A stretch of 64,000 nucleotides of DNA, taken from positions 1 through 64,000 of the forward strand of contig SVKD01000013.1 of NCBI GenBank assembly GCA_015068645.1, given 5' to 3'. Positions 1 through 9,341 of the stretch are shown here, piece after piece. Under the pieces are notes generated by a model, which had not been told where the DNA came from, did not search any database, and saw only the letters and a list, made by a program, of their open reading frames with translations. Source of the stretch: Oscillospiraceae bacterium (GTDB taxonomy: Bacteria; Bacillota; Clostridia; UMGS1840). The position numbers and the translations under genes are program-made. Positions within the stretch are counted from its first letter, which is position 1. Every line of letters begins with the position of its first letter.

Positions 1-3000
1 CGATTCCGTCTTTAGCGTCAGCTGCTTTCTTGTAGGTTACAGTAGCGGTATCACCGTTTAATGCAAAGCCGGTGAAACCGTCTAAGAGGATTGCTTCATA
101 CTGTGCAGTATAGGTAGCATCACCGGTAACGGTAGCGATTTCGGTATCCCAACCAGCGAAGGTGTAGGTGTACTGAGCATCAGCTGCTTTGTCGGTAGTG
201 CCTTTGAAGGAAGGAGTAGCACCGTAAGCATAGGTTTCGGTGGTGGTTACGCCATCAACGATCCAGGTAACGGTGTATTCATTTACAGTTTTGTCATACT
301 GTGCAGTATAGGTAGCATTACCGGTTACGGTAGCGATTGCGGTATCCCAACCAGCGAAGGTGTAGGTATACTGAGCATCAGCTGCTTTATCGGTAGTGCC
401 TTTGTAAGAAGGAGTAGCACCGTAAGCATAGGTTTCGGTGGTGGTTACGCCATCAACGATCCAGGTAACGGTGTATTCATTTACAGTTTTGTTATACTGT
501 GCAGTATAGGTAGCATTACCGGTTACTGCAGCGATTGCGGTATCCCAACCAGCGAAGGTGTAGGTGTACTGAGCATCAGCTGCTTTGTCGGTAGTGCCTT
601 TGAAGGAAGGAGTAGCACCGTAAGCATAGGTTTCGGTGGTGGTTTTGCCATCAACGATCCAGGTAACGGTGTATTCGTTTACAGTTTTGTTATACTGTGC
701 AGTATAGGTAACATCACCGGTTACTGCAGCGATTTCTTTATCCCAACCAGCGAAGGTGTAGGTGTACTGAGCATCAGCTGCTTTGTCGGTGGTGCCTTTG
801 TAAGAAGGAGTAGTGCCTTCTACATAGGTTTCGGTAGTGGTTACGCCGTCAACAATCCAGGTAACGGTGTATTCTGCCGGTTCGGGAAGTACTAAATCAC
901 AGTTTTCGTAGTTTAACTGAGCCAGATATTCAGGTTCGAAATCAGCATTGGTGGTATCTTCCGGAATCGGAGCAGTTTTGGATAAACGTAAGGAGTAAAC
1001 AACTGCAGTTTCGGTACCGTTGTTGGTTACGGTAAAGGTGTTGGTACCTTTTCTTGCATAGATGTATTCTACGTCGATAGAACCATCGTTAGCACCGTTG
1101 TTGTTCCAACCTAAGTTTGCCTGATAGATTTCACCGTAGTAACCTAAATCAGATTCAATGGTGAAGAGGTTTTTGTTCTGGTCATCAATCTGCATCTGTA
1201 AGTAACGGAAACCGTTTTCATCTACATCTGCAGTGATTACAACAGAGCTTCCTGCGGGCATGGATACATAGCTACCTGCTGCAGTTGCACCGCCTTCATA
1301 AGAAGTGATGAAGTTGTTGATGTTGGAAGAACCGTCATTTCTACCTAAGTAGATGTGGTTTGCCGGTAAGGGCAGAGCTGCAACTTCTGCTTCTGCAATG
1401 TAATCAACACCCTGTTTAGCCAGTTCGGTGAAGGTTAAGGTTGCAGTAGTATCGGTGGTTTCAATAATGTTTGCACCTTTAATTAAGTAGAAGTATTTTT
1501 CTGCACCTGCATCTAAGGTTGCAGTATGACCGGTTTCGTTGGTAATGGTAACAGCTTTGTCAGCAGTTACTTTGTAAGCACCGGTGTAGGGCGCAGTGTA
1601 GGTAATGGTAGTTACCGGAGTGGGAGTTGCGGTAGGAGTGGGAGTTGCGGTCGGTTCGGGATCCACAACGGTTTCGGTTTTAACTAAGGGTAAGTAGTCT
1701 AAGGATGCATTTGCACCGTTTACGTCTAATCTACCTAAGTCAATACCGGTGAATACACAGTTATTGGGACCTACTAACTCAATAGTAATTACGTTTTTAC
1801 CTGCTTTTAAGTAGATGGGCTGGTCAGCCATAGAACCACTGGTCCAACCGGTCTGAGTGAAGGTCTGTTCGGTGTAGTAACCGTCTTCGGTGGAAACTTT
1901 AAAGGTGGTTTTCTGATCGCCACTCATCCACAGGGTCTGCAACTGCATTGCATAAACGCCGGTGTAGGGAACGGTGATTTCATATTTACCCCAGTCACCG
2001 GAAATCATGGTGAACTGTCCACCGTTGAAGGGAGAACCGGAGGTTGCCTGATAGTCCACACCTTCAACAGATTCAGTACCGTTGGTTTTGGTGAAGGTGG
2101 TCATGGTGTAAATTTCGCCCACATAACCGTTCTTATGAGAAGCTAAGTCGCTGAATGCACCGGTCCAGGGAGATACGCCATCGGGAAGGGTAGGAGTATC
2201 GGTGGGAGCCGGAGTAGCAGGAGCGGTGGTGGGAGTGGGAGTTGCGGTAGGAGCGGTAGTAGGAGTAGGAGTTGCGGTCGGCTGAGGAGCATCTCCACCG
2301 GGGAGTCTGTCAGTCTGTTTTAACAGATAAGCAAAGTCCATGGAGTTGCCGCCGTCCATTCTACCGATATCGTAGTCTTTAATGTAGAAGGAAGTGGTAC
2401 CGATATTTTCAATGTAGAAGGTGTTGGTACCGGTGGTGAAGTAAATGGGCTGGTCCTGACCGGGGGTCATTCTGTTGGTCCAGGTATTTGCTTCGGTAAT
2501 AGCATAGTCGCCGTAGTAACCTTTATCGGTGGTTACTCTAACTTTTGCAGTGCCGCTGATGGTGGGCAGTCTCAGCTGGAATGCATACACACCGGTGTAA
2601 GGAATATCAGTTACAGTAACGGTGGTGTATTCGCCGGGATTTAAGGTGGTCATCGGTTCACCGTCAGAGGTGTAGCCGTTGAAGTAACCATCCTGATCCT
2701 GAGCAGCGCCTACCCAAGTAGCCATTTTTTTCGCATCGTTTTTAGTGGGGGTAATACCAGCATCCACTAAATCCTGAGTAGCACCGAACTGAATGTCGGA
2801 AATGGTAGTAGCAGCGCTACCGGTGTTCTGTACTTTTACGGTAGCTTTGCCAACGGGCAGATAAATGATTTCATAATCTCCGTCGGTACCTGCAGTGTAG
2901 TACTGATCAGCAGTACCAACAGCCAGATCGCCGTAGTATTCGTCATTTGCCAGAATGTTTAAGGTGGTGTTGCCGCCGGAAGCTTTGACTTTTAAGTAGT

Positions 3001-5083
3001 ATAAGCCATCGGTTGCAACGGGAACGTTGAAGGTTGCCCAACCGCCTGCAGCCATAGTGATTGCAGTGTTGTTCACGTTGGTTACGCCTTCGTAGGTAGA
3101 AACGTTACCCCAGAAAGTACCTGCAGTACCCATTTTGGTAATTGCAGTGGTGGTGATTAACGCGTTTTCTTCCGGTTCCAGACCGTCAACTCTCTTACAG
3201 AAGTCGAGGTAATCCATAGAATCGAAACCGGCAGCATCCAAACGACCGAAGTCAAATTCGGAAATGGTGATGTTTGCATTACCAACGTTTTCTACGTTAA
3301 TGGTGTTGGTACCTGCTTTAAAGTAAATCGCCTGGTCCTGATACATTGCAGGGTTGTTGGACCAACCGGTAGTGGTGAAGTAGTAGTCACCATAGTAGTC
3401 GCCAACAGTTGCACGTAAGGTAGTGGGAGTACCGATAGATTCACATTTAATCTGCATGCCGTATACGCCGGTATAAGGAGCATTCCAGGTGAAGCTTGCG
3501 GTAGCACCGGGAGCTAAGGTTAAGGAACCTGCAGCGTTTACTGCGAAGTCACCGTAGTAACCGTTGAAACCTTCCTGAGCTTTTACGTTACCGGTCCAGT
3601 TTAAGGGAACTAACGGATAGTCGCCGGTTGCCATATAGTCTAATAATCTCTGAGGAACATAGAATCTGTTGTTGTAGGGTTCCCAAACTGCGAGCTGACC
3701 ACCTAAGTCAACTTTATCGCCGTTGATGGTTGCAACAGACTGGTTTGCTTCAATAGAAACGTTTACACCGCTGAATTTGAAGGTAGCGCAGGTGCTCATA
3801 GAACCGTTCTGGTCAGCTTTGGGGGTGATGCTACCTTTGGAGGTAACGTTTACGAACAGCTCATCGGTAGCATCTGCTAAGTCTAAGCCTAAGCAGTCTG
3901 CAATCCAGGGAGCAATTTTCGTATTATCAATTACGTAATTGGTGAAGTTGTTTAAGTTACCCGGAGTAGATGCAGTGCCGGAAGGCATGGTGATGCCTGC
4001 GGGAGCATAAATACACAGGGGAACATTTCTTGCGGTATGGTCTTTGGAATCCCAGGTTAATGCGCTGGTGGGGTTCACACCGCTTCTGATCTGAGATACT
4101 GCGGTAGACTGATTTTTAATGTTCATACCACCGGTATCATGGTCAGCAGTCATAACAACGATGGTGTCGCCTTTTGCTTTTGCCCATTCGATGGCCCATT
4201 TACAGGTTTCGTCCCATTCAATGAAGTCACCTACATTTTCTAATGCATCGTTATCGTGTCCGCCGGTATCGATCATAGCTGCTTCAATCATTACTGCGAA
4301 ACCTTCGTTGCTGCCGTCTAATGCGGTAATTGCAGCTTTGGTCATATCCAGTAAGTTTGCATCGGAAGCAGATTTTTTGATATCAAAGGGATGGGTGTAA
4401 CCATTTAAGTTACTCCAGATTTTATCACCGTTTTTAACGTTTGCTAAATCGGTTTTGTTGTTCACAAATCTGTAGCCGCGCTGCTGAACCAGAGTCTTCA
4501 TATTGTTGAATTCAGCAATTTCAAGACCGGGACATAAGTTTACATCATAGTCTTGGTAAACTGCCTGTTCAGACATGGGGCGATATACGCCACGGTTATA
4601 GTAGTGAGCGGTAAATGCAGCAGGAGTTGCGTGAGAGAATTCGTATTTGGATACAACACCTACACGTTTACCAGCAAGTTCTGCAGCTTCCAAAAGGTTA
4701 GCTTTCGGATTCAGGTAAGCATCCACACCAATGGAGTACAGACCAGCTTTGTGACCGGTTGCTAAAGCGGTACCGGATGCCGCAGAGTCAGTTACAGATG
4801 CACCTGCGGGATAAGTGGTTACACCGCCGATCAAGTAATCCTTGATGTACAGCTTGTTGGTGGTTTGGGTGATGGCATTGGGGTATACATTTTTGATACC
4901 GCCTGCCTGTTTTACTGCATCGGCAAGTTTGAAGGGTTCAAAACCCGCACCGTCACCAATAATGTAGATGACGTTTTTCATCTTACCGGTGTTTGCTGCA
5001 GACACTGTGGTTGCGGTAATGGTGAACATAGACATTACCATCATCAGTGCCAGCATGAGGGAAAGAAGTTTTTTGAGTCTCAT
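1..5083 (-). CDS. Secreted modular alkaline phosphatase with repeat region (3' end outside window)
   Basis: Phosphomonoesterase predicted to act outside the cell. Residues 1-29 form a signal peptide (KK, hydrophobic core, VSA). An alkaline phosphatase domain fills about residues 35-470: metal-binding Asp44 in IIGDG, nucleophile Ser100 in TDSAASGT, and later HATPAA, IDTGGHDND and TADHDTGG metal motifs. Then come several jelly-roll-like modules, each ending in a GR(L/M)D...S(L/M)D(Y/F)-type motif, separated by Pro/Thr-rich linkers (about 2180-2290 and 1625-1665). From about residue 1404 there are four near-identical 66-residue units of the InlB B-repeat (Flg_new) type. At least 1694 codons are present and the frame is open at base 1, so the C-terminus (anchor or SLH?) is missing. 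The start is set by GGAGA five to nine bases before ATG. Function of the phosphatase domain is certain; substrate and anchoring are not visible. Confidence 0.93.
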   Translation of the reverse strand, partial: MRLKKLLSLMLALMMVMSMFTITATTVSAANTGKMKNVIYIIGDGAGFEPFKLADAVKQAGGIKNVYPNAITQTTNKLYIKDYLIGGVTTYPAGASVTDSAASGTALATGHKAGLYSIGVDAYLNPKANLLEAAELAGKRVGVVSKYEFSHATPAAFTAHYYNRGVYRPMSEQAVYQDYDVNLCPGLEIAEFNNMKTLVQQRGYRFVNNKTDLANVKNGDKIWSNLNGYTHPFDIKKSASDANLLDMTKAAITALDGSNEGFAVMIEAAMIDTGGHDNDALENVGDFIEWDETCKWAIEWAKAKGDTIVVMTADHDTGGMNIKNQSTAVSQIRSGVNPTSALTWDSKDHTARNVPLCIYAPAGITMPSGTASTPGNLNNFTNYVIDNTKIAPWIADCLGLDLADATDELFVNVTSKGSITPKADQNGSMSTCATFKFSGVNVSIEANQSVATINGDKVDLGGQLAVWEPYNNRFYVPQRLLDYMATGDYPLVPLNWTGNVKAQEGFNGYYGDFAVNAAGSLTLAPGATASFTWNAPYTGVYGMQIKCESIGTPTTLRATVGDYYGDYYFTTTGWSNNPAMYQDQAIYFKAGTNTINVENVGNANITISEFDFGRLDAAGFDSMDYLDFCKRVDGLEPEENALITTTAITKMGTAGTFWGNVSTYEGVTNVNNTAITMAAGGWATFNVPVATDGLYYLKVKASGGNTTLNILANDEYYGDLAVGTADQYYTAGTDGDYEIIYLPVGKATVKVQNTGSAATTISDIQFGATQDLVDAGITPTKNDAKKMATWVGAAQDQDGYFNGYTSDGEPMTTLNPGEYTTVTVTDIPYTGVYAFQLRLPTISGTAKVRVTTDKGYYGDYAITEANTWTNRMTPGQDQPIYFTTGTNTFYIENIGTTSFYIKDYDIGRMDGGNSMDFAYLLKQTDRLPGGDAPQPTATPTPTTAPTATPTPTTAPATPAPTDTPTLPDGVSPWTGAFSDLASHKNGYVGEIYTMTTFTKTNGTESVEGVDYQATSGSPFNGGQFTMISGDWGKYEITVPYTGVYAMQLQTLWMSGDQKTTFKVSTEDGYYTEQTFTQTGWTSGSMADQPIYLKAGKNVITIELVGPNNCVFTGIDLGRLDVNGANASLDYLPLVKTETVVDPEPTATPTPTATPTPVTTITYTAPYTGAYKVTADKAVTITNETGHTATLDAGAEKYFYLIKGANIIETTDTTATLTFTELAKQGVDYIAEAEVAALPLPANHIYLGRNDGSSNINNFITSYEGGATAAGSYVSMPAGSSVVITADVDENGFRYLQMQIDDQNKNLFTIESDLGYYGEIYQANLGWNNNGANDGSIDVEYIYARKGTNTFTVTNNGTETAVVYSLRLSKTAPIPEDTTNADFEPEYLAQLNYENCDLVLPEPAEYTVTWIVDGVTTTETYVEGTTPSYKGTTDKAADAQYTYTFAGWDKEIAAVTGDVTYTAQYNKTVNEYTVTWIVDGKTTTETYAYGATPSFKGTTDKAADAQYTYTFAGWDTAIAAVTGNATYTAQYNKTVNEYTVTWIVDGVTTTETYAYGATPSYKGTTDKAADAQYTYTFAGWDTAIATVTGNATYTAQYDKTVNEYTVTWIVDGVTTTETYAYGATPSFKGTTDKAADAQYTYTFAGWDTEIATVTGDATYTAQYEAILLDGFTGFALNGDTATVTYKKAADAKDGI
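85..880 (-). repeat. Four tandem 198-bp (66-codon) repeats inside the alkaline phosphatase gene
   Basis: An anchor sequence, CTGTGCAGTA, recurs at 101, 299, 497 and 695, exactly 198 bases apart. The copies differ at only a handful of bases. Each encodes one 66-residue beta-repeat (TVTWIVDG ... TYTFAGWD ... ATYTAQY). Near identity at DNA level points to recent tandem duplication or homogenisation. Confidence 0.95.
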
Positions 5084-5139
5084 ATGTTGGGTCTCCTTTC
5101 TTTTTTTATAATTTTTTTTTTATACTAATATATATACGT

Positions 5140-5154
5140 GCCTATAATATAGGC
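5140..5154. promoter_or_regulatory. Palindrome in the probable phosphatase promoter
   Basis: GCCTATAATATAGGC is a perfect palindrome around one central A. It lies 57-71 bases upstream of the phosphatase ATG, over an AT-rich -10-like stretch (TATTAT on the minus strand), with TTGTAA further upstream as a possible -35. It may be an operator or only part of the promoter. Confidence 0.35.
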
Positions 5155-5328
5155 TCTATTTATCTTACAACTTTTTTGTGAAAATAGCAAGGAAAAATTT
5201 GATTTTTATTACCCCTGAAAATATGCTTTTTGTCCTTACTGAGCGGACAAATGATTTCTATTCATTTACATTTGTTTCTAATCCCTTGAAAATCAAGTAT
5301 TTTATTCTGTTTGTAAGAGAATGGTGTT

Positions 5329-5406
5329 GTTACAAAAAAGTTACAAAAAAGTTACAAAAAATTTAACATTTTTTTGATTTTGATTCCAATTTACCAAAAA
5401 ATTACA
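5329..5406 (+). promoter_or_regulatory. Pho-box-like array of TTACA repeats with 11-bp spacing
   Basis: GTTACA occurs at 5329, 5340 and 5351, followed by TTTAACA at 5362. A second pair, TTTACC at 5390 and ATTACA at 5401, is again 11 bases apart. PhoP boxes of Firmicutes are tandem TT(A/T/C)ACA hexamers separated by about five bases, so the layout fits PhoP binding. The array lies between an alkaline phosphatase gene and a divergent gene of unknown role. The remaining sequence of the 441-base gap (5084-5524) is AT-rich with no credible gene. Confidence 0.45.
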
Positions 5407-5524
5407 GCAAAATTGAAGAACAGTCACCAAAGATGAAAATTTTCATACAATAAACTGAACGCAGAAAAAAAGGAACAAAGAGTTAATTTTGTCTGCGATT
5501 TCAAAATGATCAGGAGGATTTAGT

Positions 5525-6358
5525 ATGTCGAAAGATTTTGCAACCGGTAGTATTCGTGATGCAGTTTGTGTTCATACCGATAAAGTTTATGACGCATGTA
5601 AGGATAAGGACTGTATCGTTGATGCCAGAGTGTATGTAACTCCTTGCGGTCAGGAACTGATTGACCGTTCCATCAATATCAAAGTGAGAAAAGCGGAAAT
5701 CATCTGGGTATATACTGACGTGGAGGAAGTACCCTTCAACCGCGGTTTCTACACCGTGGATTTAAAATATTTCTTCAAGGTATACTTAGATGTGTTCACC
5801 GGAGTGGGCCGTCCGGTTACCGTGGAAGGATTAGCCACCTTTGATAAAAAAGTGATTCTGTTTGGTTCTGAAGGAAAATCCAAAAGTTTCACTTCCAAAT
5901 ACCGTCCCAATGAAAGGGACATTCAGATGTCTGTGAAGAACAATCTGCCTATGGCGATTGTTGACGTTGTAGAACCCATTGCACTATCTGCAAAAGTTGT
6001 GGAACGCAATCAGCATCACTGCTGCTGTGAAATGGATTGTTCCAGCTTACCCAGAGAAATTTGTTGCTGTTTTGATGATGATATTATCGGAGAAGAACGA
6101 GATAAAAATGTGTATGTTACCTTGGGCTTATTTTCCATCATTCGCCTGGAAAGAAATGTGCAACTGTTAGTACCCGTTTACGACTTCTGTGTGCCGGATA
6201 AGGAATGTGTGGGCGCTACTGAAGATAACCCCTGCGACTTATTTGATAACATCAATTTCCCCGTGGATGAATTTTTCCCGCCCAATGCCTGCAGCTTTGA
6301 CAACAATACCTTATCCACTCCCCGTGAAACCAATCAGAGAAACTGCGGATGCAAATAA
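5525..6358 (+). CDS. Conserved cysteine-rich protein of unknown function
   Basis: A 277-residue protein with no signal peptide or membrane segment. The N-terminus carries paired cysteines (CVHTDKVYDAC, KDCIVDARV). The middle is beta-rich (about residues 45-130), followed by a Cys/His cluster (HHCCCEMDC, EICCCF at about 165-183) and a C-terminal tail ending NCGCK. I recognise the overall pattern from uncharacterised Clostridia proteins that begin with a Cys-rich head and contain a PFNRGFY-type motif, but know of no assigned function. The Cys clusters suggest metal binding or disulfide cross-linking, for example in spore or envelope layers; that is inference. AGGAGG precedes the ATG by eight bases. 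It is a single-gene unit with its own terminator. Confidence 0.85.
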   Translation: MSKDFATGSIRDAVCVHTDKVYDACKDKDCIVDARVYVTPCGQELIDRSINIKVRKAEIIWVYTDVEEVPFNRGFYTVDLKYFFKVYLDVFTGVGRPVTVEGLATFDKKVILFGSEGKSKSFTSKYRPNERDIQMSVKNNLPMAIVDVVEPIALSAKVVERNQHHCCCEMDCSSLPREICCCFDDDIIGEERDKNVYVTLGLFSIIRLERNVQLLVPVYDFCVPDKECVGATEDNPCDLFDNINFPVDEFFPPNACSFDNNTLSTPRETNQRNCGCK

Positions 6359-6359
6359 A

Positions 6360-6386
6360 AAAAGAGGCTTCAAGCCTCTTTTTTTA
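6360..6386. terminator. Bidirectional intrinsic terminator
   Basis: AAAAAGAGGCTT / AAGCCTCTTTTT forms a perfect stem with a minimal loop, with U-tracts on both strands. It serves the convergent genes on either side. Confidence 0.85.
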
Positions 6387-6839
6387 TTGGATGTATCCCA
6401 AATGTTTTAACAGCCCTTCACATCCTGCCACCACATCTCGGTAGGTATCATCAAAATTTCCGGTGTACCAAGGGTCTGCGATGTCGCCACCACCTGCAAA
6501 ATCGAGTAATTTGCTTACTTTCCCGAGAGAATCGGAACCGATAATCCGATTGAGATTTTTTACATTCCAGCTATCCATCAAAAGGATGTAATCATAGGTA
6601 TTGTAATCTAGTTTAGTAAACTGAACGGCATATTTTCCTTCGGTAGAAATGCCATATTCTTTTAGCTTTTTTTTCGTGCCGTGGTGAACGGGATTTCCGA
6701 TTTCTTCCCGACTGGTTGCGGAAGAACGAATGTAAAATTCATCCTCTTTTCCAAGTTTTTGTACCATATCTTTTAACACAAATTCCGCCATAGGACTTCT
6801 GCAAATGTTGCCGTGGCATACAAACATAATTTTTATCAT
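6384..6839 (-). CDS. Low-molecular-weight protein tyrosine phosphatase
   Basis: A cytoplasmic phosphatase of 151 residues, the usual family length. The P-loop CHGNICRS (Cys8, Arg14, Ser15) sits at the N-terminus, exactly as in LMW-PTPs. The general-acid loop GDIADPWYTG lies at about residue 115. It probably dephosphorylates protein tyrosines or low-molecular-weight phosphates; its partner is not visible, as no tyrosine kinase is adjacent. A GGAGGTATC-type binding site lies before the ATG. It is transcribed alone and converges on the preceding gene. Confidence 0.93.
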   Translation of the reverse strand: MIKIMFVCHGNICRSPMAEFVLKDMVQKLGKEDEFYIRSSATSREEIGNPVHHGTKKKLKEYGISTEGKYAVQFTKLDYNTYDYILLMDSWNVKNLNRIIGSDSLGKVSKLLDFAGGGDIADPWYTGNFDDTYRDVVAGCEGLLKHLGYIQ

Positions 6840-6914
6840 TTTTTCGGATACCTCCTGTTTTTTATGAAATTTTCGTAAATTTACAACCCCGTCCGCCGAA
6901 ACCGATACCCGACA

Positions 6915-7112
6915 CCCCGACTATATAAGCGGACAGAACAGACACCGCCCGCACTTACTATATAGACGGACGGGCAAACCGGACCGCAAGGCAACACACA
7001 ACATCGCCCACGGACGGAACACCCGTACACCCTTACTATATAGACGGACGGCGAACGCCCAGACTATATAAACGAAGAGCGTTACACACTCTTTTAAAGC
7101 TATATAAGAGCA
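6915..7112. repeat. Intergenic array of CTATATA-anchored repeats, GC-biased
   Basis: Five copies of (A/G)CTATATA(A/G) occur near 6920, 6957, 7035, 7063 and 7099. Two share a longer ACTATATAGACGGACGG. The stretch between them is rich in CCG/ACGG, unlike the AT-rich flanks, and carries no convincing gene. It fills most of the 338-base gap (6840-7177) and may be upstream regulatory DNA of the next gene. Confidence 0.55.
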
Positions 7113-7177
7113 GGGAGGCCGAAATATCAAAAAAATAAAACATATAAAATTTCAAAACACAAAAGGAGAACAACACT

Positions 7178-7591
7178 ATGAAAAAAAATTACAACGAGCA
7201 ATTCCTGTTAACTATCGGACGCATCTACGCAAAGGTATTGGCAGAACGAAACAATCAGGATTATGTTGTCAATGGGGAACAAATGAGAAAATTTCAGGAA
7301 ATTTTAAAATTTTTCACCAAACTGGCAGCAGAGAGTGGCGGTTATATTGAATCGGTGAAACTGGAGCCGAAGGAAGAATCTGCGGGCCTCACAGCATATT
7401 TTCCGTTGGTAGACATTTACGGTAAGCACATTGGAAAATTTGCCGAACTGATTTCCTACACAACTGGCATTACGATGGACAACTCTTACGACGGCGTTTG
7501 TATTTCGCTCAGTGTACCCAACGTGTTTGTTCCAAAATCAGAATCAGAGCACTTTTGTGACTTTATTTCTGATTCTATCACAGAGTTTTAA
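7178..7591 (+). CDS. Hypothetical protein, 137 residues
   Basis: I do not recognise this protein. It is soluble, with a helical N-terminal half (about residues 1-55, charged, FTKLAAESGG) and a beta-rich C-terminal half (YFPLVDIYGKH, GVCISLSVPNVFVP). There is no signal peptide, membrane segment or Cys motif. AAGGAG lies nine bases upstream of the ATG. It follows the CTATATA repeat array and precedes an unrelated hydrolase gene after a 94-base gap. Codon use looks like that of its neighbours, so it is probably a real gene. Confidence 0.7.
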   Translation: MKKNYNEQFLLTIGRIYAKVLAERNNQDYVVNGEQMRKFQEILKFFTKLAAESGGYIESVKLEPKEESAGLTAYFPLVDIYGKHIGKFAELISYTTGITMDNSYDGVCISLSVPNVFVPKSESEHFCDFISDSITEF

Positions 7592-7685
7592 ATTTTACAA
7601 GAGTTATCGGAGAATGAATTGACAAAAAAGCGTGAATATGATATGATATTTTCCAACAAAACAAGCAAACACGGAGGGGCAAACC

Positions 7686-9338
7686 ATGAAAATTTTAGAC
7701 ATGCATATTCACGCCTGGGGCACCAAACCCAATCCGGACAACCTGATTTCCAATATGAAAAAAGCAGGGGTTTGGGGTGGTTGCGTAATGTCATACCAAC
7801 CCAAAGAATCTGATACGAAAAATGGTCTTTCTTTTGATGAGCGTGTGGAAGAAGCCTTAGCATGGTGCAAAGGATATGAAGAACGTTTATTTCCTGTTGT
7901 GTGGATTCATCCTCACGAAGAAAACTTATGCGAAAATGTAAAGAAAGCAGTGGAAAAAGGAATCTGCGGATTCAAAATGATTTGTCACGATTTTTATGTG
8001 TATGAAGAAGATTGTATGGAAGTTCTTCGCACTATCGCAGATTTGAATGTGCCTGTGTTTTTTCATTCCGGAATTTTATGGGACGGGACCGATTCCTCCA
8101 AGCATAACCGTCCGGTTCATTGGGAGGTTCTTTCGCAGATTCCCAAACTGCGGTTTTCTTTGGGACACTGTTCCTGGCCTTGGATTGATGAATCCTTTGC
8201 GGTGTACGGTCAGTTCTTAAATGCCAAAGGGCACGGAAATCCTGCAGAAATGTTTTTGGATACCACTCCCGGAACTCCTGTTATCTATAGAAGAGACTTG
8301 CTTTATAAGCTGTTCTGTGGTGGATATGATACCGGTCATAACATCTTGTTCGGTTCCGATTGCTTTGCTCACGATTATAAACCTCAGTGGGCAAAAAAAT
8401 GGTTGGATATTGATGGCGAGTTGATGAGAGAATTTGGTGTCCGCAAGGAGATTTTTGAGAATTACTATTATCACAATGTGCTCAGATTTTTAGGAAAAAC
8501 TCCCCAGGTAGAACACGATATTCCCGTGCCGGATGATGCAGGTGGCTGGCGTGCAACCAACCCTGAAGTGCCCCAAATTATCAGAAAATGGTATGATAAA
8601 CTGTCATTCCCGAAATATTTTGATGAAGAATTCTGTCATGCGTTGAAAGAGATTCCCATTTCCGATGCCATCACCGTGGGAAATTATAAAGCGGATTGTC
8701 AGGATGGCAAACGAAATTTATTATCTGCGCTGTTTTTAGCAGAAGATTTATCCAAAAAATATCAGGAAAAAGGGCTCTCCGAAGAAGTTTTATTGGATTC
8801 CTTACAAGATATTCTTACTTATACACACATTTTCAGTGATTTGAAAAATGAACTTTCTTTAGGCAGAATGGATTGGATTCTGCGCATTTTAGACGGTGAA
8901 ATTATCCGTCTGGGAAGACTTCAGTTTGCGTTGGAAGCATCGGAAACAGACATTCCCGAACGAGGTGTGCAGGCAGGAGATTCCATTTTGAAATGCTATA
9001 TCCCCCGAGGAGAAAAACTGACCAAAGAGGCAGTACTTTCATCCGTTGAACAAGCGAAAGCGTTTTTCGGGGATTACACTGTGGTGGTAACTTCTTGGTT
9101 GTTGGATGAAACTCTGACAGAATTATTGCCCGAAAACAGCAATATTTTAGAATTTCAATCCTTATTTGAAACAGTAAAAAAAGAAGAATCTGATGCGATT
9201 TTACGCTTTGTGTTCCGTTGGAATACTAACCGTTTCAGCGTGAAATATGTACCCACTTACAATGCCTTTTCCGAAGGAGTAAAACAGGCAGTTTTAGCGG
9301 GTAAAAAATTCTATGAAGTAACAGGGTATCTTCGTTAA
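7686..9338 (+). CDS. Metal-dependent hydrolase of the amidohydrolase family
   Basis: The first 270 residues form a TIM-barrel amidohydrolase of the Amidohydro_2/TatD-like kind: HIHAW at residues 7-11 (metal HxH), FKMICHDF around residue 98, FFHSG around residue 127, a GHCSWPW His, and FGSDCF near residue 228 (catalytic Asp). The C-terminal half (about residues 280-550) is a separate helical then mixed region I do not recognise. The substrate cannot be told. GGAGGGG precedes the ATG by about seven bases. It is followed at once by an intrinsic terminator. Confidence 0.85.
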   Translation: MKILDMHIHAWGTKPNPDNLISNMKKAGVWGGCVMSYQPKESDTKNGLSFDERVEEALAWCKGYEERLFPVVWIHPHEENLCENVKKAVEKGICGFKMICHDFYVYEEDCMEVLRTIADLNVPVFFHSGILWDGTDSSKHNRPVHWEVLSQIPKLRFSLGHCSWPWIDESFAVYGQFLNAKGHGNPAEMFLDTTPGTPVIYRRDLLYKLFCGGYDTGHNILFGSDCFAHDYKPQWAKKWLDIDGELMREFGVRKEIFENYYYHNVLRFLGKTPQVEHDIPVPDDAGGWRATNPEVPQIIRKWYDKLSFPKYFDEEFCHALKEIPISDAITVGNYKADCQDGKRNLLSALFLAEDLSKKYQEKGLSEEVLLDSLQDILTYTHIFSDLKNELSLGRMDWILRILDGEIIRLGRLQFALEASETDIPERGVQAGDSILKCYIPRGEKLTKEAVLSSVEQAKAFFGDYTVVVTSWLLDETLTELLPENSNILEFQSLFETVKKEESDAILRFVFRWNTNRFSVKYVPTYNAFSEGVKQAVLAGKKFYEVTGYLR

Positions 9339-9341
9339 ATT

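Noticed and set aside
3292-5128. Several open frames on both strands inside the phosphatase gene, including a plus-strand frame at 4119-4400
   Set aside because: They are antisense or out-of-frame shadows of a clearly coding, repetitive gene; none has a ribosome site or a protein-like sequence.
5178-5366. Plus-strand 62-codon frame between phosphatase and Cys-rich gene
   Set aside because: There is no ribosome site, the content is low complexity, and it runs through the Pho-box-like repeats.
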